From the NCBI GenBank assembly GCA_003427395.1, contig BFEA01000027.1, forward strand, positions 3,616,664-3,657,561: a stretch of DNA of 40,898 nucleotides, read 5' to 3'. The position numbers and the translations under genes are program-made. This document shows positions 32,267 to 40,898 of the stretch, piece by piece. Each line of letters opens with the position of its first letter. Position 1 is the first letter of the stretch. Below the pieces are notes generated by a model, which was given only the letters and a program-made list of their open reading frames with translations, had not been told where the DNA came from and made no database searches. This stretch comes from Chara braunii (taxonomy: Eukaryota; Streptophyta; Charophyceae; Charales; Characeae).

Positions 32267-33039
32267 AGGGTTACCTGACCGAACGTTCGGGGGCCGCCGG
32301 GCTGGCCCCCGAACGTTCGGGCGTTCGGGGTCCCGTTCGGGGGCCGAACACCTCCAGGTTCGGCCCCCGCCAAAAAACATTTAGGGGCCTAAAAATAAGG
32401 TTTGTTTTCTGAATTTTTTTTAATGAATTCTCTATGACGCAACCTACATGCCTCTAAATTTTGAAGTCATTTTGCTGAGCCAAAAAAAACATTAAAAATC
32501 GTCAAAGATGGGGGTGTCAAAACGTGCTCGCCCAGTCACTGTTTTGTTTTTTTTCACTTTTAACTTTTTGTTCTCACGTTATTTCGGGGCCTGAAAAATT
32601 TTATTATTTTTTGAAAACATTTTAATGACTTATTGATTATGTAAACTACATATTTGTAAATTTTCACGGCATTTGTCAATGCCAAAAAATAATTACAAAT
32701 CGGCAAAGATGGCGGTGTCGAAAAGGTGCTGGCACACTCACTCATTTTAATTCTCTTTTTATTTTTTCTTATTTTTATAATAGTGTTTATTTTCGGTATT
32801 TGATTTTTAATTCAAATTTGGCAAAGAATTTGGATGTAGTGCCCAGGCAAATGTTGTTTAGTTTAGTTTTCTCCATAACATGTTTTNTTTTTCAAAATTT
32901 NTTGAAAATGTTTTTTTTTTTTTTTTTTTTTTTTNTTGTCCGCGTTCGGCTCGAACGGCTGAACGCCTTCCGAAGGGGTCCCGTACGTTCGGGCGTTCGG
33001 GTTCGGGCGTTCGGCCCGTCCCGAACGCCGGCAAACCTG

Positions 33040-33040
<1 letters not shown>
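32267..33040 (+). mobile_element. Family M element, copy 2, both ends present
   Basis: It starts AGGGTTACCTGACCGAACG after a TA run and ends CCGGCAAACCTGT before another TA run. Read on the - strand, the right end starts ACAGGTTTGCCGG, which resembles the left end, giving imperfect terminal inverted repeats. Inside are two diverged units of about 200 bases (around 32,480-32,545 and 32,680-32,755). N bases occur at 32,887, 32,901 and 32,935 around a long T run (32,911-32,934), so that part is poorly resolved. No frame of interest. Elements that choose TA microsatellites are known in plants; assignment to any of those families is not made here. Confidence 0.7.
32279..32368 (+). other. Two very stable hairpins at the M left end
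   Basis: CCGAACGTTCGGGGGCC (32,279-32,295) pairs perfectly with 32,304-32,320, a 17-bp stem with an 8-base loop. GGGGGCCGAAC (32,339-32,349) pairs with GTTCGGCCCCC (32,358-32,368), an 11-bp stem with an 8-base loop. Copy 1 keeps the same plan with changes (475-565). Confidence 0.85.

Positions 33041-33051
<11 letters not shown>

Positions 33052-33100
<49 letters not shown>
33052..33100. repeat. (GT)n microsatellite
   Basis: About 24 uninterrupted GT units follow the TA run that flanks family M. Confidence 0.97.
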
Positions 33101-33102
<2 letters not shown>

Positions 33103-33219
33103 CTATGCTGGGTGTTCGCGTGGCCTGAGGGGTCTGCGTATTAAGGATTTGATTCGGGGTTGAGATTGAGAAAAGAAGGGAAACCCCTGTATTTCGTTAT
33201 ATGCTTTTTAATAATTTCT

Positions 33220-34251
33220 TAGTTGGACATTGGTCATGGGCCTGGATTCGAGGTCCTTGTCCAGGGCATCCTAGGCCCTAGACTCTGCATGGAAGGGATT
33301 ACCCCTCGGGCAGAGCCTATTTGCCTTGCCTGCCGAGATGCTCAGGCCAAACGCCGGAGGTCTCGTGACGGCCGCACGACTATTCCTTCAGTCGTGCAAT
33401 ATTGTGAAGGGGCAAGCCTTCACGATACCTCGAGACTGACACTTAAGTGTCATAAGCGGTACTCGGATCCACAAAGGACCGCTTGATTATGAACACTACA
33501 TAGTACGCCATCATTGCAACTTCTTGTGGATGATTACATTGCTAGTTGATATCAGTAGACCCTGCGTCCGCGCGGTCTTATACTAAGTCTCGCGTGCGAC
33601 GCCTATCTGATTTCCACGTTGGAAAGTTATGGGATGGCTACCGAGGGACTAAGAGCGTTTTCACGTTGTTTGTTATGTATCGTTTCGTGTATGTGTATGT
33701 GTGTGGGTGTTTTTAATTTTTACGTTTTTTTTAAGAGTGGTGTATGCGTGGTGCGTGAGATGCGTCCTAGTCGACCGACGATGAGTCCCGCTTGGGGCCT
33801 CAGCCCCCCAAGATGTCGGTTTACGTACGGGTTCGATAGAGGCGTAATATCGTGCGCACCCCTTATGCTACAACGAACAAGAAACGCTCTCGGCTGGTCC
33901 ACCTCTGCGATTACAGCTGATTAACTTTTGTACTAAGGATGGGTAGCTCGGCGGGAATACGCTCACCGAAGAGAGGTGACAGCTCCCGTAAGGTGGAGGT
34001 AAGTCGTGTCCCACGTATGCCTTATCCTGTCGTAGAAGCTCGCGAGAGGTATGGCTAGCGCATTCGGCCGGAGCGGTTTTCGAAAGCTCCATGTACATTC
34101 GCGACGAGGATTTAGACCAACTTCTACGTGATGTGGCCGGGAGGGTCCCGTGCTGTCTTGTGCGGTGCCGGACCGATGCGCACGACAATGGCCTGAAGAG
34201 TACTCAAGGAGTTCGACTTTGACGGCTGCCACAGACTTCAATGTTCAACTA
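33220..34251 (-). mobile_element. Family R copy C, both ends defined
   Basis: The left end reads TAGTTGGACATTGGTCATGG. The right end, on the - strand, reads TAGTTGAACATTGAAGTCTG. These are inverted ends with 12 of the first 14 bases shared or transition-related, and a TA lies at each border. Inside (- strand order) are the GGTCCGGCACCGC region, the CTTACCTCCACC block with GCTGTCACC, the TTGTAGCATAAGGGGTGCGC block and the hairpin half. Hairpins in + coordinates: GCACGACT/AGTCGTGC (33,374-33,397), GTGAAGG/CCTTCAC (33,404-33,423), GACACTTAAGTGTC (33,438-33,451) and AAGCGGT/ACCGCTT (33,454-33,484). Length is about 1,032 bp. Noncoding; probably a nonautonomous TIR element. Confidence 0.65.
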
Positions 34252-34339
34252 TAAAAATTAAAAAGTAACATTAATCAGAAAATAAATTGACATCCAAATA
34301 CCCGCATTAAAATCAGAACTCGATATAAGATAAAAGAGA

Positions 34340-35560
34340 GAAAGATAAACCCACCAGGTATGCAAATTGTGCGACACATGGTTATCATTCTCACTGCCTC
34401 CTAAGTAAAGCTCGTACGCAAATTCCAAAACACTTACATGCATAAGACACAAACACATACGAGAGTCACACTGCCATACATCAATGTGGTCAACTTTTCT
34501 GTTCTTGTAGCTCATACCACGCCTCACACACTTAAGCCCCAACCATTATCCAACTTTCTGAAAAACCTCATCAATTTTTTTTAATGCTCATTAAAATAAG
34601 TTTGGTTAAAACCTTCAAAGAAACATATCAAATCTCAGGGCTAAGGCATCAATCTGAGGTACAGGTGTAAGCAAAGTTGTGTCGTGAACGGACAAGTCGA
34701 CAATCAACCAACCGATCTGTTATCAAAAGATAATAGAAGATGATCCTAGTAGGATCAGGCTGAACTAGTTAGATCTTGAATCAAAACAGCCAAGAAGGAT
34801 CTGTCACACAACACATGTCAATCCCAAATACCTGAACTTTAAGTGTACGGAGAATAAATCCCCATATCACATCTCACTCAAACTCTCATAAGACTATATC
34901 TTAAATCTCTCTCTCAAATAGACCTAAGAAAATAAAGAAAATTTTGGCGGCATCTCCCCTATACAGGTTGGATTGCCAAAAATTATCTTACCATAGTATA
35001 ATCTATTTCTTCAAACCTAAGAAAATTTCAGCAGCGCTTCCCATAGGAAAATTGTTTTCTCAGAATTTATACGAGGCTAAATATAAAACTCAGAAATAAC
35101 TCCGAATTCATGAAGTCAATTTTTGTCTAACTCCCTAATTTAGTACTAAACTGGGTACGACCTCCCCAAAAAAATTGGTTCCCCAAATTTTAACTAATCC
35201 GGACACAAAACTCAGACAGAAGTTAAAACTTTGAAAAAAAATAAAATTTGACTAACTCCTTGGTTTTGTAGAAATTTCGACAGCGCTTCATGTAGGAAAA
35301 ATAGTTGTCCAAAATTTATACAGTGCCAAGTAAAATAAACGATCCAAAAAAATGTAAAAACTTGAGCTAAGTAAAATATACTTAACTCAGAAAATGCAGG
35401 AATTGAACTAACTCCTATAGCTTCAACACGTGACGAGCACTAACAGATCCTTTCCTAATATCGATCAGAATAGGATTAGTGTTAAGGCTGACAACCTTAT
35501 TCATTTCACATTTATTTCAACTATGTATGTTTGAAAGGTCATGAACCTATGTGTTCCCTG
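34340..35560 (+). mobile_element. Family X copy 3, truncated
   Basis: Parts of X recur in copy-1 order: CAAGCCCCAACCATT-type sequence near 34,533; CTGTTATC/GATAATAG with one G-U (34,717-34,736); TGATCCT-agt-AGGATCA (34,741-34,757); AGATCTTGAATCAAA near 34,770; then GGCGGCATCTCCCC (34,948), TTTCAGCAGCGCTTCCC (35,025) and TTTCGACAGCGCTTC (35,272) modules; and ACACGTGACGAGCA near 35,428. It has no hairpin array of either type. R fragments follow directly. Confidence 0.6.
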
Positions 35561-35689
35561 ATGAGTTCTGACTGTGTATGCGAATGTGTTAAGTGTATGT
35601 AACATATCCTTGCCTAATTACTCAATCTTATTTCTTTTCTTATGCATGTCTAATATAGAACGCTTGAAGATTGACCCATATATATGTCG

Positions 35690-35960
35690 CATACAACGAT
35701 GCTACCACGCGTCTACCTATGCTACAACGATTGAGAAAACGCCCTCGGTTAGTCTGCCTCTGCGATTACATGTAAAAGTCTTCGCACGCAGTTCAGTAGC
35801 TCACCAGAGATGTATCTGCCTAAGGATGGTGACAACTTCTTAGGTAGAGGTAAGTTGTACCTCACGGGGTCTTTGTCCTGTCACAGGGAGCCGCGAGTGG
35901 TATAGCTGATGCGCACGGTCGGAGTGGTCTTTGGATGAAAACAATTTTTTTAAAAACTCC
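35690..35960 (-). mobile_element. Family R copy G, fragment
   Basis: In - strand order it has the CTTACCTCTACC block and a GTTGTCACCATC loop closed by CCTAAG (+ 35,819-35,824) and CTTAGG (+ 35,839-35,844), then GCAATCGCAGAGG-like and TTGTAGCATAGG-like sequence. It faces copy D head to head. Confidence 0.6.
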
Positions 35961-35978
35961 TGCTTGATACGACCGTGA

Positions 35979-36012
35979 GGTTCGACACACCTCTACCTCG
36001 AGGTGTGGAACC
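35979..36012. other. Junction hairpin between R copies G and D
   Basis: GGTTC-ga-CACACCT (35,979-35,992) pairs with AGGTGTG-GAACC (36,001-36,012): 12 base pairs with a 2-base bulge and an 8-base loop, right between the two oppositely oriented R copies. Confidence 0.75.
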
Positions 36013-36024
36013 GCCGCGAGAGAC

Positions 36025-36480
36025 ACCGGGGTCCCCGTTGTCGAGCGCATCGACCCCCGCGCAAGCGAGGGCCCTCCCGGCCGCGTCACGCAGGAGAAAC
36101 TTAGGCTTTCAACTTTCAAGAGACAACTCGAGGACGACACGGAAACCCGCGTCGACCCTTCGCCGCTCCGGCCGAAGTGCGCCAGCTGTACATCTCGCGG
36201 TCCCCTACGACAGAATAGGTTCCCGCGGGGCACAGCTTACCTTCCCTAAGGGGTTGTCACCACCCTTAGGGGCGTATCCCCGCCGAGCTACCGACTCACA
36301 TGCGAAAGCTTTTATAATGCAATCGCAGAGGTTGGTCGGCCGAGGGCGTTTGCTCGTTCGCTGTAGCATAGGTACGCATGGTTAAATGCCAAAGTGGACC
36401 CGAACGTCGTCCGTCCCTGGGGCGCTGATCTCCCAGGAATTGGACCGACGTTGGACGACTAGGACGTGATATTCCAAGCG
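36025..36480 (+). mobile_element. Family R copy D, front half
   Basis: GTCGAGCGCATCGACC, the GCCGCGTCACGCAGGA stretch, then CTTACCTTCC and a short GTTGTCACCA loop closed by the 9-bp stem CCCTAAGGG (36,244-36,252) and CCCTTAGGG (36,263-36,271), followed by CGTATCCCCGCCGAGCTACC and GCTGTAGCATAGG. The hairpin-rich second half is absent. Confidence 0.65.
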
Positions 36481-36489
36481 TAAGAAAAC

Positions 36490-37010
36490 CTCAATCAATC
36501 CTAGCCCCTTCTTTCAAGGACAATCAAAATGTTACAAAAGACTCATGTCAATGTAAGTTGAATTACCTTCCAAAATCATCCTACATACAATACAATCATG
36601 CATACCACTCGCTTCAATCAAATTGACAAAGGTTGACTTGACTTCCATCCAACGACGAGACAACATGAGTTGACTCATCTTCGAACCTCACTTATCAACA
36701 ACCGGATTAAAAAAAAGGCATGACTTACATGCGTAGCGACGCTCGAATGGCGTCTGACGAAAATATCTTCACGCTGCCTGCCAAATGGCTGAACTGTCAC
36801 AACTTTTCCGACTCGATGAGATGCGTTGCCAAGTTCTTTCATCCTGCCCCATACTGACTGCTAGCGAGGAATATGAGCGCCCCGACTCTCAAGCAGAGTT
36901 AGAGTGTCATTGTTTTAATGATGACTTCACTACCTCTCTAACTTTGGTGTGAATGCCATCTGCAAATAACTCGGCTACCACCTATACAAATCAGCGACCA
37001 ACTCGAACAA
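36490..37010. other. Gene-free stretch
   Basis: No frame, RNA gene or strong repeat was recognised between R copy D and the tandem repeat at 37,020. Confidence 0.4.
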
Positions 37011-37019
37011 TCGGACGCT

Positions 37020-37390
37020 CTGAGTTCGCAATCGGCCATGAAAGTTTCTACCATTGCAACCATTAAGAGACGACTGTGTATTGCTCGTTACCCACCGAGT
37101 TCGTAATCAACCATAACAATTTCAAGTATAGCAACCAATGAGAGAAGACTGCATATTGGTCGTTACCAACCAAGTTCGTAATCAGCCCTGACAGTCTCGA
37201 GCGGAGTAACCAATGAGAGACTATTGCACACGCTCGTACCCAGTGACCAGCGAGCCAAACAACACCAAGTTCGTAACTAGTAATGATAAGTTCAGAGAGA
37301 GACAACTGCACCCGCTTGCAACCAGTGGACGACGAGCTAAGAGTATGATGAGTCCAATGAGAGACAACTGCACCTACTCATAACCAGAGG
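37020..37390. repeat. Tandem repeat, about 75-80 bp unit, five diverged copies
   Basis: Each unit has AGTTCGTAATCA-CC, then GCAACCAATGAGAGA, GACTGCA and CTCGTTACC or derivatives. The first two units are closest; later ones carry insertions or losses. Confidence 0.75.
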
Positions 37391-37727
37391 GGTAGGAGAG
37401 CGAAAGGAGAGAAGACTCTCGATCTGCCACGCGCGGGAGAGCGAGCTCATGAGCACGTATCGAAAACCCGCCAGGCGCGAAAATACATGCCCTTGACCAG
37501 CGAAGCTCGTTGGAACAGGCAGAGTACGAGAGGGCCAGGTTCGAGATCCCGGTTAATCGCTCCAAAGAAAACCTTACCGAGCCGGAAATTTGTGCAGCTC
37601 TTGCGAGTGTTGACGTCCCCCGGTGGTCTGCCGGCACCTCACATCCTCTTAACAGGGTCGTCTTCTCTCCGCAGCCATATCCCGCCCCTTGTTCTCGCCT
37701 TCTGTCCTGCTAGACCCCAACCCCTTT

Positions 37728-37913
37728 CTCTCACTTTCGCTCCTCTCTCTCTAATTGCTCTCGCTCTCTCCTGCTCCCCCCTCTCTCTCTCTCCCTTTCT
37801 CTCTCGACGCCCTTTCTCTCTCTCCGATTTCTCTCGCTCTCTCTCTCCCCTTCTCTCTCACCCTTTCATTCTCGATGCTCTTTCCCTCTCTCCGATTTCT
37901 CTCGCTCTCTCTC

Positions 37914-37949
<36 letters not shown>

Positions 37950-38040
37950 ACCCTTTCTCTCTCTTTCGCTCTTTCTCTCTCTTTTATTTCTCTCGCTTTC
38001 TCTCCCTCTCTGGTTCTTTCTCTCTCTCTTACCCCAGATC
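37728..38040. repeat. CT-rich imperfect tandem tract
   Basis: Long (CT)n runs are interrupted at about 80-base spacing by CGA-GC-CTTTC and CCGATTTCTCTCG. It gives spurious Ser/Leu (or Arg/Glu) frames on both strands. Confidence 0.9.
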
Positions 38041-38049
38041 TCTCTTGAT

Positions 38050-40540
38050 GGCCCTCCGCCTTTACTAGCGAGGGGCGCGACTGTACGCGCGCGGCCCGAG
38101 AAGCGCGCGAGGCTCAATCGTGTGCTAAAGTAACTCTCCTCGTGCTCTTACTGCCCCTATCTCCCGACCTTTCCAAGGTCAACCATTCCCCAGCCCAGCG
38201 CTCCCGGGCCTCCTCTTCTTCCCATTGCCTTCCCTCTCTCTCTCTCTCCCTTGATGGCGCTGCCTCCGATCTTTCGAGCGGCGCAGAAATCTCAACCCCC
38301 TATCGCGTTCTCCCGATCGCATGTTCCGTCTGGCACCCTTCTGAAGCCGCTCGGGGGATACCGAACCCCAGCGTTAGTGACTGGGCCAGCCGTCTATCGA
38401 GCGCGAGAGGATCGTTCGTCCGATAGTCAGCCGTCCCGCACGCTGATCTCGTGCGCCCCTTACCCGTGCGTGTCAAACGAGGATCGACACCCCGCGTCTG
38501 AGCGTCCGCTTCGTACGTCAGAACGATCGCGTGCAACTCGCTACTTCATGCGCGATCCTCTGCTTCTCACTCTGCCTCCATTTATACTCTCCTCCTCTCT
38601 TCCTTTTGTTGCCCGCTCCCTCCTTTTTCACCCAAGACACCTCTCTGCGAGCACCAAAACGAAATTTTCGACAAATTTTTCCTCTCCCGCTCTTGGTTTC
38701 CTTGCTCCCTCTTCAATCCGACTTCCCTTCCATCTTCCAATAGGATCAGTCTCGCATTCCTTGCTCGGATCCGCCACGGGAGGTTGTTTCTCTTTCGTGC
38801 CAGCCCTCTCCCAAGTTGGCTGTCTTTTCGTCCTTTCCCACCCGAGCGCATTTTGACCCGTGAAAAGCAAACCAGCCTCGCTCTTTTAGCTGGTCGTAAG
38901 GAAGCGGCACTGGATCCGCCATCGAGGCAGTTATCAAGAAGGTCAGCGAGCACGCGCCTCCTGCCCGACAGTTACCAAGTTTTTGCGATTCCGATCAACG
39001 GGGGAAATTGCCACACTCTTCCTACTTGTCGAGAGGCAGCGAGCGCTGGCTCAGCCACCGAAGCGGTCATCAAGGGGGCCAGCGAGTGCGGCCGCTTCCT
39101 CCCTCTTTCTTGGTGACCTCTCATTCTCCCAGTCAGCTCCCGTTCTTCCTCGGTCCCCTCCCCCCTTCGAGACGACTCCGCGATGGTTACCCTTTTGCCA
39201 TCGTGCCACGCGGGGGCCCCGACGGTTAAAGCAAAATTATCGGCCAACTTCGTTATACCGGCTACCCTGGAGATTCGCAGCCCCTCTCGCTTTTCTTTTT
39301 CTCCTCTTTGCAGCTGGTTTCGGTCGCTTGCCGCGCCCAGGTTCAGAAGAAGAATCGAAAAAAAACTGGCTTTCTCCCGGCCCCCGAGCAGACCGCTTCC
39401 CGTTGTATCGGCTCAATTCTGATTTTGTCTTCACATAGATTGCATCCCGCAGGGGATTACCCCGTCCATTCTGAAAGGGGCGTCTTCGGTGGCCCCACTT
39501 CGTCGCTCATCGGACCATCCTCCTATGCGGCCCCACCCCACTGTCCTGGTGTAGATCTTTGGACGTTAATCTGTTGACCTTTGGAATTCTTGGATTTTCC
39601 TTCCCATACTGGCCGCTCATGAGTTTGCCATTTTCGCTTATTCAAGGATTAGCAAGAAGATCAAGCAACAGCCAAACCACTTAGCCGCATGTATTCTTAA
39701 AAAGGAGAAATCAGAAAAAAAACAAAAAACACCCAAAAAGTTTCTTCGCTTGACAGATGCACTGGGCTGGTAACCAGCCGCCTCGTGACGATTCCTGTCC
39801 TGCTGCTCGCCCTCGCCACGGTCTTAGATCCAGGATTGTACGAATGATATTCAAGAAGAGAGGGCTCGATCCCTTTTGCAGACAGTTGCGTTTCGCATCG
39901 CTGACCTATCAACACGGCTCTCCCTCTCCCGCATGCCGACCGACGCGCGCCCCTGCCCGAACTTTCCATGGCCTACTCAAAATCTGTCACCATTTCTCAC
40001 CTCTTTCAATCTTGGGAAAAAAAACTCTAAATCTTTAGAATCCGCAAGGGCCCGCTTACGACCACGGTCCGAACTGATGCTCCAAGCCGACGAAGGGTTA
40101 GTATGAAGACCCGGATGCCCGATGGCATCCATAAAAGCCATATCCACATGCACGCATACGTCAAAATCAAGCAAAAAAACAGCAAGAAAGGGAAAAAAAT
40201 GTTTTTCTTTCCCAAAAAAAACCCTTGGCTGGTAGACAGCCGCCCGACAACGTCTCCAAGGATGAGTGGAACGAAGGCGGGAATTTCCTCGAGCGACTTC
40301 AAGGAATCGTCCTGGGGGCCCGAGGATGCCCCGAGGAGTGTCGAACGAGCCCCTTATTCTTCTTTTTTCCTCTTACCCTCTCACTCCTCTCAAGTTCATT
40401 CATTTGTTTTGCAATTTGACGACATTATACTATCTGATGAAGATCTACTTTGAAATTGACCAGGATCATAATAGTTCATATCTATATTTAGGTATCTTGC
40501 CCACATTTCTTGTAGGATCGCCGGAATGTCCACTTTAGGT
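38050..40540. other. Gene-free stretch with diverged duplications
   Basis: Open frames reach about 200 codons (38,251-38,856), but I recognise none and their composition follows the pyrimidine-rich DNA. Repeats are visible: 38,885-38,990 against 39,017-39,120, and a looser pair around 39,764 (GGCTGGT-a-ACCAGCC) and 40,229 (GGCTGGTAGACAGCCGCC), each preceded by an A-rich run. These are probably old transposon leaders or tails. Confidence 0.4.
38885..39120 (+). repeat. Diverged duplication, about 135 bp apart
   Basis: GGATCCGCCATCGAGGCAG with TTATCAAGAAGGTCAGCGAG (from about 38,911) matches GGCTCAGCCACCGAAGCGG with TCATCAAGGGGGCCAGCGAG (from about 39,047). In one frame both read GSA(I/T)EAVIK, so it may be a remnant of a repetitive protein, but no family is recognised. 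Confidence 0.5.
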
Positions 40541-40559
40541 CGGAGCAATCAATGAGAGA

Positions 40560-40898
40560 TGGTTAACAACACACACTATTTACAAGTCACTTTCAGCCGC
40601 TTGAGGTCCCCACCAAATGGCTGAATGGGGGTACCCGAAACGGTTACCCCTTTCAGAAGCTTCAGCCACTTCAGCGGTTACCCGAAACCCCTTGCAGAAG
40701 CTTCAGCCACTTCAGCGGTTTAAGGTTCCCACCTGAAATTCCTAAAATGACCTTAAGTGGATGAATCTTTTGAAAGGGGTTTCAGGTACCCCCATCCAAA
40801 TGGTTGGATGGGGGTACCCGAAACCCCTTTCAGAAGCTTCAGCCACTTCAGCGGTTTTAGGTCCCCACCTGAAATTCCTGGAATGACCTAAAGTGGCT
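40560..40898. repeat. Foldback with direct repeats, runs off the window
   Basis: Centred at about 40,801, roughly 38 bases on the left (40,762-40,799) pair with 40,804-40,841, with a core of CCATCCAA/TTGGATGG and then GGTACCCCC-type and GAAA-GGGGTTTC-type arms with few mismatches. CTTCAGCCACTTCAGCGGTT occurs three times (near 40,659, 40,700 and 40,837). CCCACCTGAAATTCCT occurs twice. The element continues past 40,898. Confidence 0.75.

Noticed and set aside
33740-33830. Hammerhead ribozyme, suggested by CGATGAGTCCC in R copy C
   Set aside because: The conserved GAAA partner and the three-stem layout are absent, and other R copies do not keep the stretch.
37487-38068. 193-codon frame on the + strand
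   Set aside because: The second half is Ser/Leu/Pro from a CT microsatellite; the - strand gives an equally long Arg/Glu frame.
38251-38856. 201-codon open frame as a host gene
   Set aside because: Composition follows pyrimidine-rich DNA, no motif is recognised and overlapping frames on both strands are open too.

Overview
This window looks like intergenic DNA from a large, repeat-rich eukaryotic genome. The host is probably in the green plant lineage, because the one complete element is a Ty3/gypsy chromovirus with an initiator-tRNA-Met primer site of the kind common in plants. That lineage call is an inference. I cannot name the species, I found no host protein-coding gene, and nearly everything I could identify is transposable-element DNA.

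Layout. (1) At 1-577 and 32,267-33,040 lie two inverted copies of a family (called M here) inserted in TA microsatellites. (2) At 7.5-9.9 kb, 17.1-18.0 kb, 33.2-34.3 kb and 35.7-36.5 kb lie seven copies or fragments of a noncoding family of roughly 1 kb (called R). (3) A long noncoding family (called X) occupies about 10.3-15.9 kb on the + strand, 28.3-32.2 kb on the - strand (probably continuing at 18.1-20.3 kb) and 34.3-35.6 kb on the + strand. (4) An 8.07 kb LTR retrotransposon at 20,267-28,335 sits inside the second X copy. It has 5-bp GTCGG target duplications, LTRs of 324 and 344 bp, a primer site, a 2.15 kb leader and a decayed gag-pol with a chromodomain. (5) From 36.5 kb to the end lie tandem repeats, a pyrimidine tract and a foldback that runs off the window.

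The retrotransposon is dead. One stop lies in gag, five lie in pol, a one-base deletion breaks RNase H, an internal deletion joins the Gag core directly to mid-RT, and one RNase H catalytic Asp codon has become Asn.

The most striking signal is structural. Several elements carry trains of hairpins whose loop or core is conserved but whose arms differ from one hairpin to the next and remain self-complementary. The X copy at 11.4-12.5 kb has ten hairpins, nine of them around a CCCTAACCCTA core. The X copy at 30.0-30.7 kb has an equivalent array around a quite different core, CATAAGTTTGG. R copies share a GTCACCA loop flanked by compensated arms. The gypsy leader carries about a dozen near-perfect hairpins, plus two hairpin + TGCC-AAATTT modules that also occur in X. 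No annotated feature type explains this, and it is the best candidate for an undescribed system. It could be a structured-RNA signal of retroelements, or a templated mutational process that keeps perfecting palindromes.
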